DNA of 64,000 bases from Hydractinia symbiolongicarpus (Eukaryota; Cnidaria; Hydrozoa; Anthoathecata; Hydractiniidae), in assembly GCF_029227915.1 (NCBI RefSeq), contig NC_079875.1, forward strand, positions 22,935,001 to 22,999,000, read 5' to 3'. Within the stretch, counting starts at the first letter, position 1, and each line of letters begins with the position of its first letter. Positions 12,123 to 24,584 of the stretch are shown here, in pieces. The notes beneath the pieces are model-generated. The model had not been told where the DNA came from. It was given only the letters and a program-made list of their open reading frames with translations, and ran no database searches. The position numbers and the translations under genes are program-made.

Positions 12123-14298
12123 TGGAAACACATTAGTTACGTGTAAGATCTTTTTAGACGGCAAACAGCCATATTACAAGGTTTGGTGGCCTTTGCCCGT
12201 AATTAGCGATGTTCTAAGGTTGTGATATTAAGGAAAACGGTTTCAGACGTCAAAGTCTATTGAGAGTGGAAGGACTAGACCGATGATAACTTCCTTAAGG
12301 ACGTAGAACCGCGTGAATTACTTCTAAGGCTGTTAGTAGGCTGCAAAAGGCCATATTACCGCTTTTACAGCCCTTTGCCTGTGGTTGACAGTCTTCTGTA
12401 GTTCTGTCGTCAAGGAAAACGACTTGGAACGCCGTAGTCCATTGACAGTGGAAGGACTAGAGCAATCGTAACTTACCTAGGCACGTGGAAACATATAAGT
12501 TACGTGTAAGACCTTTATTAGGCGGCAAAAGCTCATATTCCAAGTTTAAAGGCCTGCCTACGTAATTGAGAGTGTTTTAAAGCTATGGCGACAATGAAAA
12601 CGACTTAGAACGTTGTAACCTGTTAAGAGTGGAAGGACTAGACCAATGGTAATCTTTGCAGGCAGGTGGAAACACATTAGTTACGTGTAAGATCTTTTTA
12701 GACGGCAAACAGCCATATTACAAGGTTTGGAGGCCTGTGCCCGTAACTGACAATGTTCTAAGGCCGTGACGTTAAGGAAAACGGCTTGAGACGTCAAAGT
12801 CCATTGAGAGTGGAAGGACTAGACTGATGAGAACTTCCTTAAGGACGTAGAACCGCGTGAATTACTTCTAAGGCTGTTAGTAGGCTGCAAAAGGCCATAT
12901 TACCGCTTTTACAGCCCTTTGCCCGTGGTTGACAGTCTTCTGTAGTTCTGTCGTCAAGGAAAACGACTTGGACCGCCGTAGTCCATTGAGAGTGGAAGGA
13001 CTAGAGCAATCGTAACACACCTAGGCACGTGGAAACACATGAGTGACGTGTAAGACCTTTATTAGGCGGCAAAAGCTCATATTTTAAGTTTAAAGGCCTG
13101 CCTACGTAATTGAGAGTGTTTTAAAGCTATAGCGACAATGAAAACGACTTAGAACGTTGTAACCTGTTAAGAGTGGAAGGACTAGACCGATGGTAATCTT
13201 TGCAGGCAGGTGGAAACACATTAGTTACGTGTAAGATCTTTTTAGACGGCAAACAGCCATATTACAAGGTTTGGTGGCCTTTGCCCGTAATTGACAATGT
13301 TCTAAGGCCGTGACGTTAAGGAAAACGGCTTGAGACGTCAAAGTCCATTGAGAGTGAAAGGACTAGACTGATGAGAACTTCCTTAAGGACGTAGAACCGC
13401 GTGAATTACTTCTAAGGCTGTTAGTAGGCTGCAAAAGGCCATATTACCGCTTTTACAGCCCTTTGCCCGTGGTTGACAGTCTTCTGTAGTTCTGTCGTCA
13501 AGGAAAACGACTTGGACCGCCGTAGTCCATTGAGAGTGGAAGGACTAGAGCAATCGTAACACACCTAGGCACGTGGAAACACATGAGTGACGTGTAAGAC
13601 CTTTATTAGGCGGCAAAAGCTCATATTTTAAGTTTAAAGGCCTGCCTACGTAATTGAGAGTGTTTTAAAGCTATAGCGACAATGAAAACGACTTAGAACG
13701 TTGTAACCTGTTAAGAGTGGAAGGACTAGACCGATGGTAATCTTTGCAGGCAGGTGGAAACACATTAGTTACGTGTAAGATCTTTTTAGACGGCAAACAG
13801 CCATATTACAAGGTTTGGTAGCCTTTGCCCGTAATTGACAATGTTCTAAGGCCGTGATATTAAGGAAAACGGTTTCAGACGTCAAAGTCCATTGAGAGTG
13901 GAAGGACTAGACCGATGATAACTTCCTTAAGGACGTAGAACCGCGTGAATTACTTCTAAGGCTGTTAGTAGGCTGCAAAAGGCCATATTACCGCTTTTAC
14001 AGCCCTTTGCCCGTGGTTGACAGTCTTCTGTAGTTCTGTCGTCAAGGAAAACGACTTGGACCGCCGTAGTCCATTGAGAGTGGAAGGACTAGAGCAATCG
14101 TAACTTACCTAGGCACGTGGAAACATATAAGTTACGTGTAAGACCTTTATTAGGCGGCAAAAGCTCATATTCCAAGTTTAAAGGCCTGCCTACGTAATTG
14201 AGAGTGTTTTATAGCTATGGCGACAATGAAAACGACTTAGAACGTTGTAACCTGTTAAGAGTGGAAGGACTAGACCGATGGTAATCTTTGCAGGCAGG

Positions 14299-15004
14299 TG
14301 GAAACACATTAGTTACGTGTAAGATCTTTTTAGACGGCAAACAGCCATATTACAAGGTTTGGTGGCCTTTGCCCGTAATTAACGATGTTCTAAGGCCGTG
14401 ATATTAAGGAAAACGGTTTCAGACGTCAAAGTCTATTGAGAGTGGAAGGACTAGACCGATTATAACTTCCTTAAGGACGTAGAACCGCGTGAATTACTTC
14501 TAAGGCTGTTAGTAGGCTGCAAAAGGCCATATTACCGCTTTTACAGCCCTTTGCCTGTGGTTGACAGTCTTCTGTAGTTCTGTCGTCAAGGAAAACGACT
14601 TGGAACGCCGTAGTCCATTGAGAGTGGAAGGACTAGAGCAATCGTAACTTACCTAGGCACGTGGAAACATATAAGTTACGTGTAAGACCTTTATTAGGCG
14701 GCAAAAGCTCATATTCCAAGTTTAAAGGTTGACAGTCTTCTGTCTCGTCAAGGAAAACGACTTGGAACGCTGTAGTCCATTGAGAGTGGAAGGACTAGAG
14801 CAATCGTAACTTACCTAGGCACGTGGAAACACATGAGTGACGTGTAAGACCTTTATTAGGCGGCAAAAGCTCATATTTTAAGTTTAAAGGCCTGCCTACG
14901 TAATTGAGAGTGTTTTAAAGCTATGGCGACAATGAAAACGACTTAGAACGTTGTAACCTATTAAGAGTGGAAGGACTAGACCGATGGTAATCTTTGCAGG
15001 CAGT
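14299..15004 (+). repeat. Irregular tetramer A-B-C/B-C (706 bp), copy 2
   Basis: Monomers are A 14299-14479, B 14480-14661, C/B 14662-14823 and C 14824-15004. The C/B join (14727-14728) and the 6-bp loss (14743/14744) repeat those of the tetramer at 11236, including gattataac in A. This is descent by duplication of a single event, not a second event. Confidence 0.9.
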
Positions 15005-15185
15005 TGGAAACACATTAGTTACGTGTAAGATCTTTTTAGACGGCAAACAGCCATATTACAAGGTTTGGTGGCCTTTGCCCGTAATTGACAATGTTCTAAG
15101 GCCGTGATATTAAGGAAAACGGTTTCAGACGTCAAAGTCCATTGAGAGTGGAAGGACTAGACCGATGGTAATCTTTGCAGGCAGG
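15005..15185 (+). repeat. Solo hybrid monomer A/C (181 bp), copy 2
   Basis: This copy has the same A/C composition as 11942-12122 and the junction at 15145-15167. It follows the copied tetramer directly, as in the first copy, so both rearrangements moved together. Confidence 0.9.
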
Positions 15186-17363
15186 TGGAAACACATTAGT
15201 TACGTGTAAGATCTTTTTAGACGGCAAACAGCCATATTACAAGGTTTGGTGGCCTTTGCCCGTAATTAGCGATGTTCTAAGGTTGTGATATTAAGGAAAA
15301 CGGTTTCAGACGTCAAAGTCTATTGAGAGTGGAAGGACTAGACCGATGATAACTTCCTTAAGGACGTAGAACCGCGTGAATTACTTCTAAGGCTGTTAGT
15401 AGGCTGCAAAAGGCCATATTACCGCTTTTACAGCCCTTTGCCTGTGGTTGACAGTCTTCTGTAGTTCTGTCGTCAAGGAAAACGACTTGGAACGCCGTAG
15501 TCCATTGACAGTGGAAGGACTAGAGCAATCGTAACTTACCTAGGCACGTGGAAACATATAAGTTACGTGTAAGACCTTTATTAGGCGGCAAAAGCTCATA
15601 TTCCAAGTTTAAAGGCCTGCCTACGTAATTGAGAGTGTTTTATTAAAGCTATGGCGACAATGAAAACGACTTAGAACGTTGTAACCTGTTAAGAGTGGAA
15701 GGACTAGACCAATGGTAATCTTTGCAGGCAGGTGGAAACACATTAGTTACGTGTAAGATCTTTTTAGACGGCAAACAGCCATATTACAAGGTTTGGAGGC
15801 CTGTGCCCGTAACTGACAATGTTCTAAGGCCGTGACGTTAAGGAAAACGGCTTGAGACGTCAAAGTCCATTGAGAGTGGAAGGACTAGACTGATGAGAAC
15901 TTCCTTAAGGACGTAGAACCGCGTGAATTACTTCTAAGGCTGTTAGTAGGCTGCAAAAGGCCATATTACCGCTTTTACAGCCCTTTGCCCGTGGTTGACA
16001 GTCTTCTGTAGTTCTGTCGTCAAGGAAAACGACTTGGACCGCCGTAGTCCATTGAGAGTGGAAGGACTAGAGCAATCGTAACACACCTAGGCACGTGGAA
16101 ACACATGAGTGACGTGTAAGACCTTTATTAGGCGGCAAAAGCTCATATTTTAAGTTTAAAGGCCTGCCTACGTAATTGAGAGTGTTTTAAAGCTATAGCG
16201 ACAATGAAAACGACTTAGAACGTTGTAACCTGTTAAGAGTGGAAGGACTAGACCGATGGTAATCTTTGCAGGCAGGTGGAAACACATTAGTTACGTGTAA
16301 GATCTTTTTAGACGGCAAACAGCCATATTACAAGGTTTGGTGGCCTTTGCCCGTAATTGACAATGTTCTAAGGCCGTGATATTAAGGAAAACGGTTTCAG
16401 ACGTCAAAGTCCATTGAGAGTGGAAGGACTAGACCGATGATAACTTCCTTAAGGACGTAGAACCGCGTGAATTACTTCTAAGGCTGTTAGTAGGCTGCAA
16501 AAGGCCATATTACCGCTTTTACAGCCCTTTGCCCGTGGTTGACAGTCTTCTGTAGTTCTGTCGTCAAGGAAAACGACTTGGACCGCCGTAGTCCATTGAG
16601 AGTGGAAGGATAGAGCAATCGTAACTTACCTAGGCACGTGGAAACATATAAGTTACGTGTAAGACCTTTATTAGGCGGCAAAAGCTCATATTCCAAGTTT
16701 AAAGGCCTGCCTACGTAATTGAGAGTGTTTTATAGCTATGGCGACAATGAAAACGACTTAGAACGTTGTAACCTGTTAAGAGTGGAAGGACTAGACCGAT
16801 GGTAATCTTTGCAGGCAGGTGGAAACACATTAGTTACGTGTAAGATCTTTTTAGACGGCAAACAGCCATATCACAAGGTTTGGTGGCCTTTGCCCGTAAT
16901 TAACGATGTTCTAAGGCCGTGATATTAAGGAAAACGGTTTCAGACGTCAAAGTCTATTGAGAGTGGAAGGACTAGACCGATGATAACTTCCTTAAGGACG
17001 TAGAACCGCGTGAATTACTTCTAAGGCTGTTAGTAGGCTGCAAAAGGCCATATTACCGCTTTTACAGCCCTTTGCCCGTGGTTGACAGTCTTCTGTAGTT
17101 CTGTCGTCAAGGAAAACGACTTGGACCGCCGTAGTCCATTGAGAGTGGAAGGACTAGAGCAATCGTAACTTACCTAGGCACGTGGAAACACATGAGTGAC
17201 GTGTAAGACCTTTATTAGGCGGCAAAAGCTCATATTTTAAGTTTAAAGGCCTGCCTACGTAATTGAGAGTGTTTTAAAGCTATAGCGACAATGAAAACGA
17301 CTTAGAACGTTGTAACCTGTTAAGAGTGGAAGGACTAGACCGATGGTAATCTTTGCAGGCAGG

Positions 17364-20083
17364 TGGAAACACATTAGTTACGTGTAAGATCTTTTTAGAC
17401 GGCAAACAGCCATATTACAAGGTTTGGTGGCCTTTGCCCGTAATTGACAATGTTCTAAGGCCGTGATATTAAGGAAAACGGTTTCAGACGTCAAAGTCTA
17501 TTGAGAGTGGAAGGACTAGACCGATGATAACTTCCTTAAGGACGTAGAACCGCGTGAATTACTTCTAAGGCTGTTAGTAGGCTGCAAAAGGCCATATTAC
17601 CGCTTTTACAGCCCTTTGCCCGTGGTTGACAGTCTTCTGTAGTTCTGTCGTCAAGGAAAACGACTTGGAACGCTGTAGTCCATTGAGAGTGGAAGGACTA
17701 GAGCAATCGTAACTTACCTAGGCACGCGGAAACATATAAGTTACGTGTAAGACCTTTATTAGGCGGCAAAAGCTCATATTCCAAGTTTAAAGGCCTGCCT
17801 ACGTAATTGAGAGTGTTTTAAAGCTATGGCGACAATGAAAACGACTTAGAACGTTGTAACCTATTAAGAGTGGAAGGACTAGACCGATGGTAATCTTTGC
17901 AGGCAGTTGGAAACACATTAGTTACGTGTAAGATCTTTTTAGACGGCAAACAGCCATAATACAAGGTTTGGAGGCCTGTGCCCGTAACTGACAATGTTCT
18001 AAGGCCGTGACGTTAAGGAAAACGGCTTGAGACGTCAAAGTCCATTGAGAGTGGAAGGACTAGACTGATGATAACTTCCTTAAGGACGTAGAACCGCGTG
18101 AATTACTTCTAAGGCTGTTATTAGGCTGCAAAAGGCCATATTACCGCTTTTACAGCCCTTTGCCTGTGGTTGACAGTCTTCTGTAGTTCTGTCGTCAAGG
18201 AAAACGACTTGGAACGCCGTAGTCCATTGACAGTGGAAGGACTAGAGCAATCGTAACTTACCTAGGCACGTGGAAACATATGAGTGACGTGTAAGACCTT
18301 TATTAGGCGGCAAAAGCTCATATTCCAAGTTTAAAGGCCTGCCTACGTAATTGAGAGTGTTTTAAAGCTATGGCGACAATGAAAACGACTTAGAACGTTG
18401 TAACCTATTAAGAGTGGAAGGACTAGACCAATGGTAATCTTTGCAGGCAGGTGGAAACACATTAGTTACGTGTAAGATCTTTTTAGACGGCAAACAGCCA
18501 TATTACAAGGTTTGGAGGCCTGTGCCCGTAACTGACAATGTTCTAAGGCCGTGACGTTAAGGAAAACGGCTTGAGACGTCAAAGTCCATTGAGAGTGGAA
18601 GGACTAGACTGATGAGAACTTCCTTAAGGACGTAGAACCGCGTGAATTACTTCTAAGGCTGTTATTAGGCTGCAAAAGGCCATATTACCGCTTTTACAGC
18701 CCTTTGCCCGTGGTTGACAGTCTTCTGTAGTTCTGTCGTCAAGGAAAACGACTTGGAACGCCGTAGTCCATTGAGAGTGGAAGGACTAGAGCAATCGTAA
18801 CTTACCTAGGCACGTGGAAACATATAAGTTACGTGTAAGACCTTTATTAGGCGGCAAAAGCTCATATTCCAAGTTTAAAGGCCTGCCTACGTAATTGAGA
18901 GTGTTTTATAGCTATGGCGACAATGAAAACGACCTAGAACGTTGTAACCTGTTAAGAGTGGAAGGACTAGACCGATGGTAATCTTTGCAGGCAGGTGGAA
19001 ACACATTAGTTACGTGTAAGATCTTTTTAGACGGCAAACAGCCATATTACAAGGTTTGGTGGCCTTTGCCCGTAATTAACGATGTTCTAAGGCCGTGATA
19101 TTAAGGAAAACGGTTTCAGACGTCAAAGTCTATTGAGAGTGGAAGGACTAGACCGATGATAACTTCCTTAAGGACGTAGAACCGCGTGAATTACTTCTAA
19201 GGCTGTTAGTAGGCTGCAAAAGGCCATATTACCGCTTTTACAGCCCTTTGCCCGTGGTTGACAGTCTTCTGTAGTTCTGTCGTCAAGGAAAACGACTTGG
19301 AACGCTGTAGTCCATTGAGAGTGGAAGGACTAGAGCAATCGTAACTTACCTAGGCACGCGGAAACATATAAGTTACGTGTAAGACCTTTATTAGGCGGCA
19401 AAAGCTCATATTCCAAGTTTAAAGGCCTGCCTACGTAATTGAGAGTGTTTTAAAGCTATGGCGACAATGAAAACGACTTAGAACGTTGTAACCTATTAAG
19501 AGTGGAAGGACTAGACCAATGGTAATCTTTGCAGGCAGGTGGAAACACATTAGTTACGTGTAAGATCTTTTTAGACGGCAAACAGCCATATTACAAGGTT
19601 TGGAGGCCTGTGCCCGTAACTGACAATGTTCTAAGGCCGTGACGTTAAGGAAAACGGCTTGAGACGTCAAAGTCCATTGAGAGTGGAAGGACTAGACTGA
19701 TGAGAACTTCCTTAAGGACGTAGAACCGCGTGAATTACTTCTAAGGCTGTTATTAGGCTGCAAAAGGCCATATTACCGCTTTTACAGCCCTTTGCCCGTG
19801 GTTGACAGTCTTCTGTAGTTCTGTCGTCAAGGAAAACGACTTGGAACGCCGTAGTCCATTGAGAGTGGAAGGACTAGAGCAATCGTAACTTACCTAGGCA
19901 CGTGGAAACATATGAGTGACGTGTAAGACCTTTATTAGGCCGCAAAAGCTCATATTCCAAGTTTAAAGGCCTGCCTACGTAATTGAGAGTGTTTTAAAGC
20001 TATGGCGACAATGAAAACGACTTAGAACGTTGTAACCTATTAAGAGTGGAAGGACTAGACCGATGGTAATCTTTGCAGGCAGG
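17364..20083 (+). repeat. Five regular trimers of the 6-17 kb variant family
   Basis: Trimers start at 17364, 17908, 18452, 18996 and 19540. They reuse the marks of the four-HOR block: cacgcggaaac (17364, 18996), ccataatac with cagttgg (17908) and ctgatgagaac (18452, 19540). The units at 18452 and 19540 match closely, giving a local two-HOR (1,088 bp) period. A private mark is taggccgcaaaag near 19940. This is the right limit of the cacgcgg and ctgatgagaac variants in the window. Confidence 0.75.
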
Positions 20084-22803
20084 TGGAAACACATTAGTTA
20101 CGTGTAAGATCTTTTTAGACGGCAAACAGCCATATTACAAGGTTTGGAGGCCTGTGCCCGTAACTGACAATGTTCTAAGGCCGTGACGTTAAGGAAAACG
20201 GCTTGAGACGTCAAAGTGCATTGAGAGTGGAAGGACTAGACCGATGATAACTTCCTTAAGGACGTAGAACCGCGTGAATTACTTCTAAGGCTGTTAGTAG
20301 GCTGCAAAAGACCATATTACCGCTTTTACAGCACTTTGCCTGTGGTTGACAGTCTTCTGTAGTTCTGTCGTCAAGGAAAACGACTTGGAACGCCGTAGTC
20401 CATTGAGAGTGGAAGGACTAGAGCAATCGTAACTTACCTAGGCACGTGGAAACATGTAAGTTACGTGTAAGACCTTTAATAGGCGGCAAAAGCTCATATT
20501 CCAAGTTTAAAGGCCTGCCTACGTAATTGAGAGTGTTTTAAAGCTATGGCGACAATGAAAACGACTTAGAACGTTGTACCCTATTAAGAGTGGAAGGACT
20601 AGACCGACGGTAATCTTTGCAGGCAGGTGGAAACACATTAGTTACGTGTAAGATCTTTTTAGACGGCAAACAGCCATATTACAAGGTTTGGTGGCCTTTG
20701 CCCGTAATTGACGATGTTCTAAGGCCGTGATATTAAGGAAAATGGTTTCAGACGTCAAAGTCCATTGAGAGTGGAAGGACTAGACCGATGATAACTTCCT
20801 TAAGGACGTAGAACCACGTAAATTACTTCTAAGGCTGTTATTAGGCTGCAAAAGGCCATATTACCGCTTTTACAGCCCTTTGCCCGTGGTTGACAGTCTT
20901 CTGTAGTTCTGTCGTCAAGGAAAACGACTTGGAACGCCGTAGTCCATTGAGAGTGGAAGGACTAGAGCAATCGTAACTTACCTAGGCACGTGGAAACATA
21001 TGAGCGACGTGTAAGACCTTTATTAGGCGGCAAAAGCTCATATTCCAAGTTTAAAGGCCTGCCTACGTAATTGAGTGTGTTTTTAAGCTATGGCGACAAT
21101 GAAAACGACTTAGAACGTTGTAAGCTATTAAGAGTGGAAGGACTAGACCGATGGTAATCTTTGCAGGCAGGTGGAAACACATTACTTACGTGTAAGATCT
21201 TTTTAGACGGCCAGCAGCCATAATACAAGGTTTGGTGGCCTTTGCCCGTAACTGACAATGCTCTAAAGCCGTGATATTAAGGAAAACGGTTTCAGACGTC
21301 AAAGTCCATTGAGAGTGGAAGGACTAGACCGATGATAACTTCCTTAAGGACGTAGAACCGCGTGAATTACTTCTAAGACTGTTAGTAGGCTGCAAAAGGC
21401 CATATTACCGCTTTTACAGCACTTTGCCCTTGGTTGACAGTCTTCTGTAGTTCTGTCGTCAAGGAAAACGACTTGGAACGCCGTAGTCCATTGAGAGTGG
21501 AAGGACTAGAGCAATCGTAACTTACCTAGGCACGTGGAAACATATAAGTTACGTGTAAGACCTTTAATAGGCGGCAAAAGCTCATATTCCAAGTTTAAAG
21601 GCCTGCCTACGTAATTGAGAGTGTTTTAAAGCTATGGCGACAATGAAAACGACTTAGAACGTTGTAACCTATTAAGAGTGGAAGGACTAGACCGATGGTA
21701 ATCTTTGCAGGCAGGTGGAAACACATTAGTTACGTGTAAGATCTTTTTAGACGGCAAACAGCCATATTACAAGGTTTGGTGGCCTTTGCCCGTAATTGAC
21801 GATGTTCTAAGGCCGTGATATTAAGGAAAATGGTTTCAGACGTCAAAGTCCATTGAAAGTGGAGGGACTAGACCGATGATAACTTCCTTAAGGACGTAGA
21901 ACCACGTGAATTACTTCTAAGGCTGTTATTAGGCTGCAAAAGGCCATATTACCGCTTTTACAACCCTTTGCCCGTGGTTGACAGTCTTCTGTAGTTCTGT
22001 CGTCAAGGAAAACGACTTGGAACGCTGTAGTCCATTGAGAGTGGAAGGACTAGAGCAATCGTAACTTACCTAGGCACGTGGAAACATATAAGTTACGTGT
22101 AAGACCTTTAATAGGCGGCAAAAGCTCATATTCCAAGTTTAAAGGCCTGCCTACGTAATTGAGAGTGTTTTAAAGCTATGGCGACAATTAAAACGACTTA
22201 GAACGTTGTAACCTATTAAGAGTGGAAGGACTAGACCGATGGTAATCTTTGCAGGCAGGTGGAAACACATTAGTTACGTGTAAGATCTTTTTAGACGGCA
22301 AACAGCCATATTACAAGGTTTGGTGGCCTTTGCCCGTAATTGACGATGTTCTAAGGCCGTGATATTAAGGATAATGGTTTCAGACGTCAAAGTCCATTGA
22401 GAGTGGAAGGACTAGACCGATGATAACTTCCTTAAGGACGTAGAACCACGTGAATTACTTCTAAGGCTGTTATTAGGCTGCAAAAGGCCATATTACCGCT
22501 TTTACAGCCCTTTGCCCGTGGTTGACAGTCTTCTGTAGTTCTGTCGTCAAGGAAAACGACTTGGAACGCCGTGGTCCATTGAGAGTGGAAGGACTAGAGC
22601 AATCGTAACTTACCTAGGCACGTGAAAACATATGAGCGACGTGTAAGACCTTTATTAGGCGGCAAAAGCTCATATTCCAAGTTTTAAGGCCTGCCTACGT
22701 AATTGAGAGTGTTTTAAAGCTATGGCGACAATGAAAACGACTTAGAACGTTGTAACCTGTTAAGAGTGGAAGGACTAGACCGATGGTAATCTTTGCAGGC
22801 AGG
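20084..22803 (+). repeat. Five trimers with ccagcag, gacgatg and ccacgt marks
   Basis: Trimers start at 20084, 20628, 21172, 21716 and 22260. New marks appear here: aaagaccat with gcactttg, gacgatg with aaaatggtttc and accacgt, ggccagcagccataatac, and gagtgtgtttttaagc. The same marks in the same order recur at 29148-30779 (offset 9,064) and again near 53-56 kb, with more differences than other copies, so this looks like an older duplication. Confidence 0.7.
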
Positions 22804-24435
22804 TGGAAACACATTAGTTACGTGTAAGATCTTTTTAGACGGCAAACAGCCATATTACAAGGTTTGGTGGCCTTTGCCCGTAATTGACAATGTTCTAAGG
22901 CCATGATATTAAGGAAAACGGTTTCAGACGTCAAAGTCTATTGAGAGTGGAAGGACTAGACCGATGATAACTTCCTTAAGGACGTAGAATTGCGTGAATT
23001 ACTTCTAAGGCTGTTAGTAGGCTGCAAAAGGCCATATTACCGCTTTTACAGCCCTTTGCCCGTGGTTGACAGTCTTCTGTAGTTCTGTCGTCAAGGAAAA
23101 CGACTTGGAACGCTGTAGTCCATTGAGACTGGAAGGACTAGAGCAATCGTAACCTACCTAGGCACGTGGAAACATATAAGTTACGTGTAAGACCTTTATT
23201 AGGCGGCAAAAGCTCATATTCCAAGTTTAAAGGCCTGCCTACGTAATTGAGAGTGTTTTAAAGCTATGGCGACAATGAAAACGACTTAGAACGTTGTAAC
23301 CTATTAAGAGTGGAAGGACTAGACCGATGGTAATCTTTGCAGGCAGGTGGAAACACATTAGTTACGTGTAAGATCTTTTTAGACGGCAAACAGCCATTAT
23401 ACAAGGTTTGGAGGCCTGTGCCCGTAACTGACAATGTTCTAAGGCCGTGACGTTAAGGAAAACGGCTTGAGACGTCAAAGTCCATTGAGAGTGGAAGGAC
23501 TAGACTGATGATAACTTCCTTAAGGACGTAGAACCGCGTGAATTATTTCTAAGGCTGTTATTAGGCTGCAAAAGGCCATATTACCGCGTTTACAGCCCTT
23601 TGCCCGTGGTTGACAGTCTTCTGTAGTTCTGTCGTCAAGGAAAACGACTTGGAACGCTGTAGTCCATTGAGAGTGGAAGGACTAGAGCAATCGTAACTTA
23701 CCTAGGCACGTGGAAACATATAAGTGACGTGTAAGACCTTTATTAGGCGGCAAAAGCTCATATTCCAAGTTTAAAGGCCTGCCTACGTAATTGAGAGTGT
23801 TTTAAGGCTATGGCGACAATGAAAACGACTTAGAACGTTGTAACCTATTAAGAGTGGAAGGACTAGACCGATGGTATTCTTTGCAGGCAGGTGGAAACAC
23901 ATTACTTACGTGTAAGATCTTTTTAGACGGCAAACAGCCATATTACAAGGTTTGGTGGCCTTTGCCCGTAATTGACAATGTTCTAAGGCCGTGATATTAA
24001 GGAAAACGGTTTCAGACGTCAAAGTCCATTGAGAGTGGAAGGACTAGACCGATGATAACTTCCTTAAGGACGTAGAATCGCGTGAATTACTTCTAAGGCT
24101 GTTATTAGGCTGCAAAAGGCCATATTACCGCTTTTACAACCCTTTGCCCGTGGTTGACAGTCTTCTGTAGTTCTGTCGTCAAGGAAAACGACTTGGAACG
24201 CCGTAGTCCATTGAGAGTGGAAGGACTAGAGCAATCGTAACTTACCTAGGCACGTGGAAACATATGAGCGACGTGTAAGACCTTTATTAGGCGGCAAAAG
24301 CTCATATTCCAAGGTTAAAGGCCTGCGTACGTAATTGAGTGTGTTTTTAAGCTATGGCGACAATGAAAACGACTTAGAATGTTGTAAGCTATTAAGAGTG
24401 GAAGGACTAGACCGATGGTAATCTTTGCAGGCAGG
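22804..24435 (+). repeat. Three regular trimers (22804, 23348, 23892)
   Basis: The trimer at 23348 carries ctgatgataac, gaattatttct and the rare ccgcgtttac, and the trimer at 23892 carries acttacg and gtagaatcgcg. Both pair with trimers at 59790 and 60334 (offset 36,442), linking the middle and right end of the window. The first trimer has ccatgatatt, tctattg and a private gtagaattgcg. Confidence 0.75.
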
Positions 24436-24584
24436 TGGAAACACATTAGTTACGTGTAAGATCTTTTTAGACGGCAAACAGCCATATTACAAGGTTTGGA
24501 GGCCTGTGCCCGTAACTGACAATGTTCTAAGGCCGTGACGTTAAGGAAAACGGCTTGAGACGTCAAAGTCCATTGAGAGTGGAA

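Larger units (their letters stand above)
11236..13210 (+). repeat. Duplicated segment with hybrids, copy 1
   Basis: This segment (tetramer, solo hybrid, and trimers at 12123 and 12667) matches 14299-16276 in unit order and rare variants. The trimer at 12123 joins an A of the 6884 type (aattagcgatg, ggttgtg) to a B-C of the 9604 type (gacagtgg, gaccaatgg), so it is itself a recombinant that skipped one trimer. The trimer at 13211 is a second ctgatgagaac trimer with an internally mosaic A and has no partner after the second copy. Confidence 0.8.
14299..16276 (+). repeat. Duplicated segment with hybrids, copy 2
   Basis: This copy lies 3,063 bp downstream of 11236-13210. It differs by a 3-bp insertion in C (gttttattaaagc, near 15641), which makes the trimer at 15186 547 bp long. 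The following trimer at 16277 resembles 13755 and lacks one c in B (ggaaggatagagc, 16610/16611). Confidence 0.8.

Noticed and set aside
16487-16696. 69-codon open frame on the minus strand
   Set aside because: It spans parts of a B and a C monomer and is open only because one c is lost at 16610/16611, which shifts the frame past a stop. The same frame is closed in the other copies, and there is no ribosome or promoter signal. It is a chance frame in satellite DNA.
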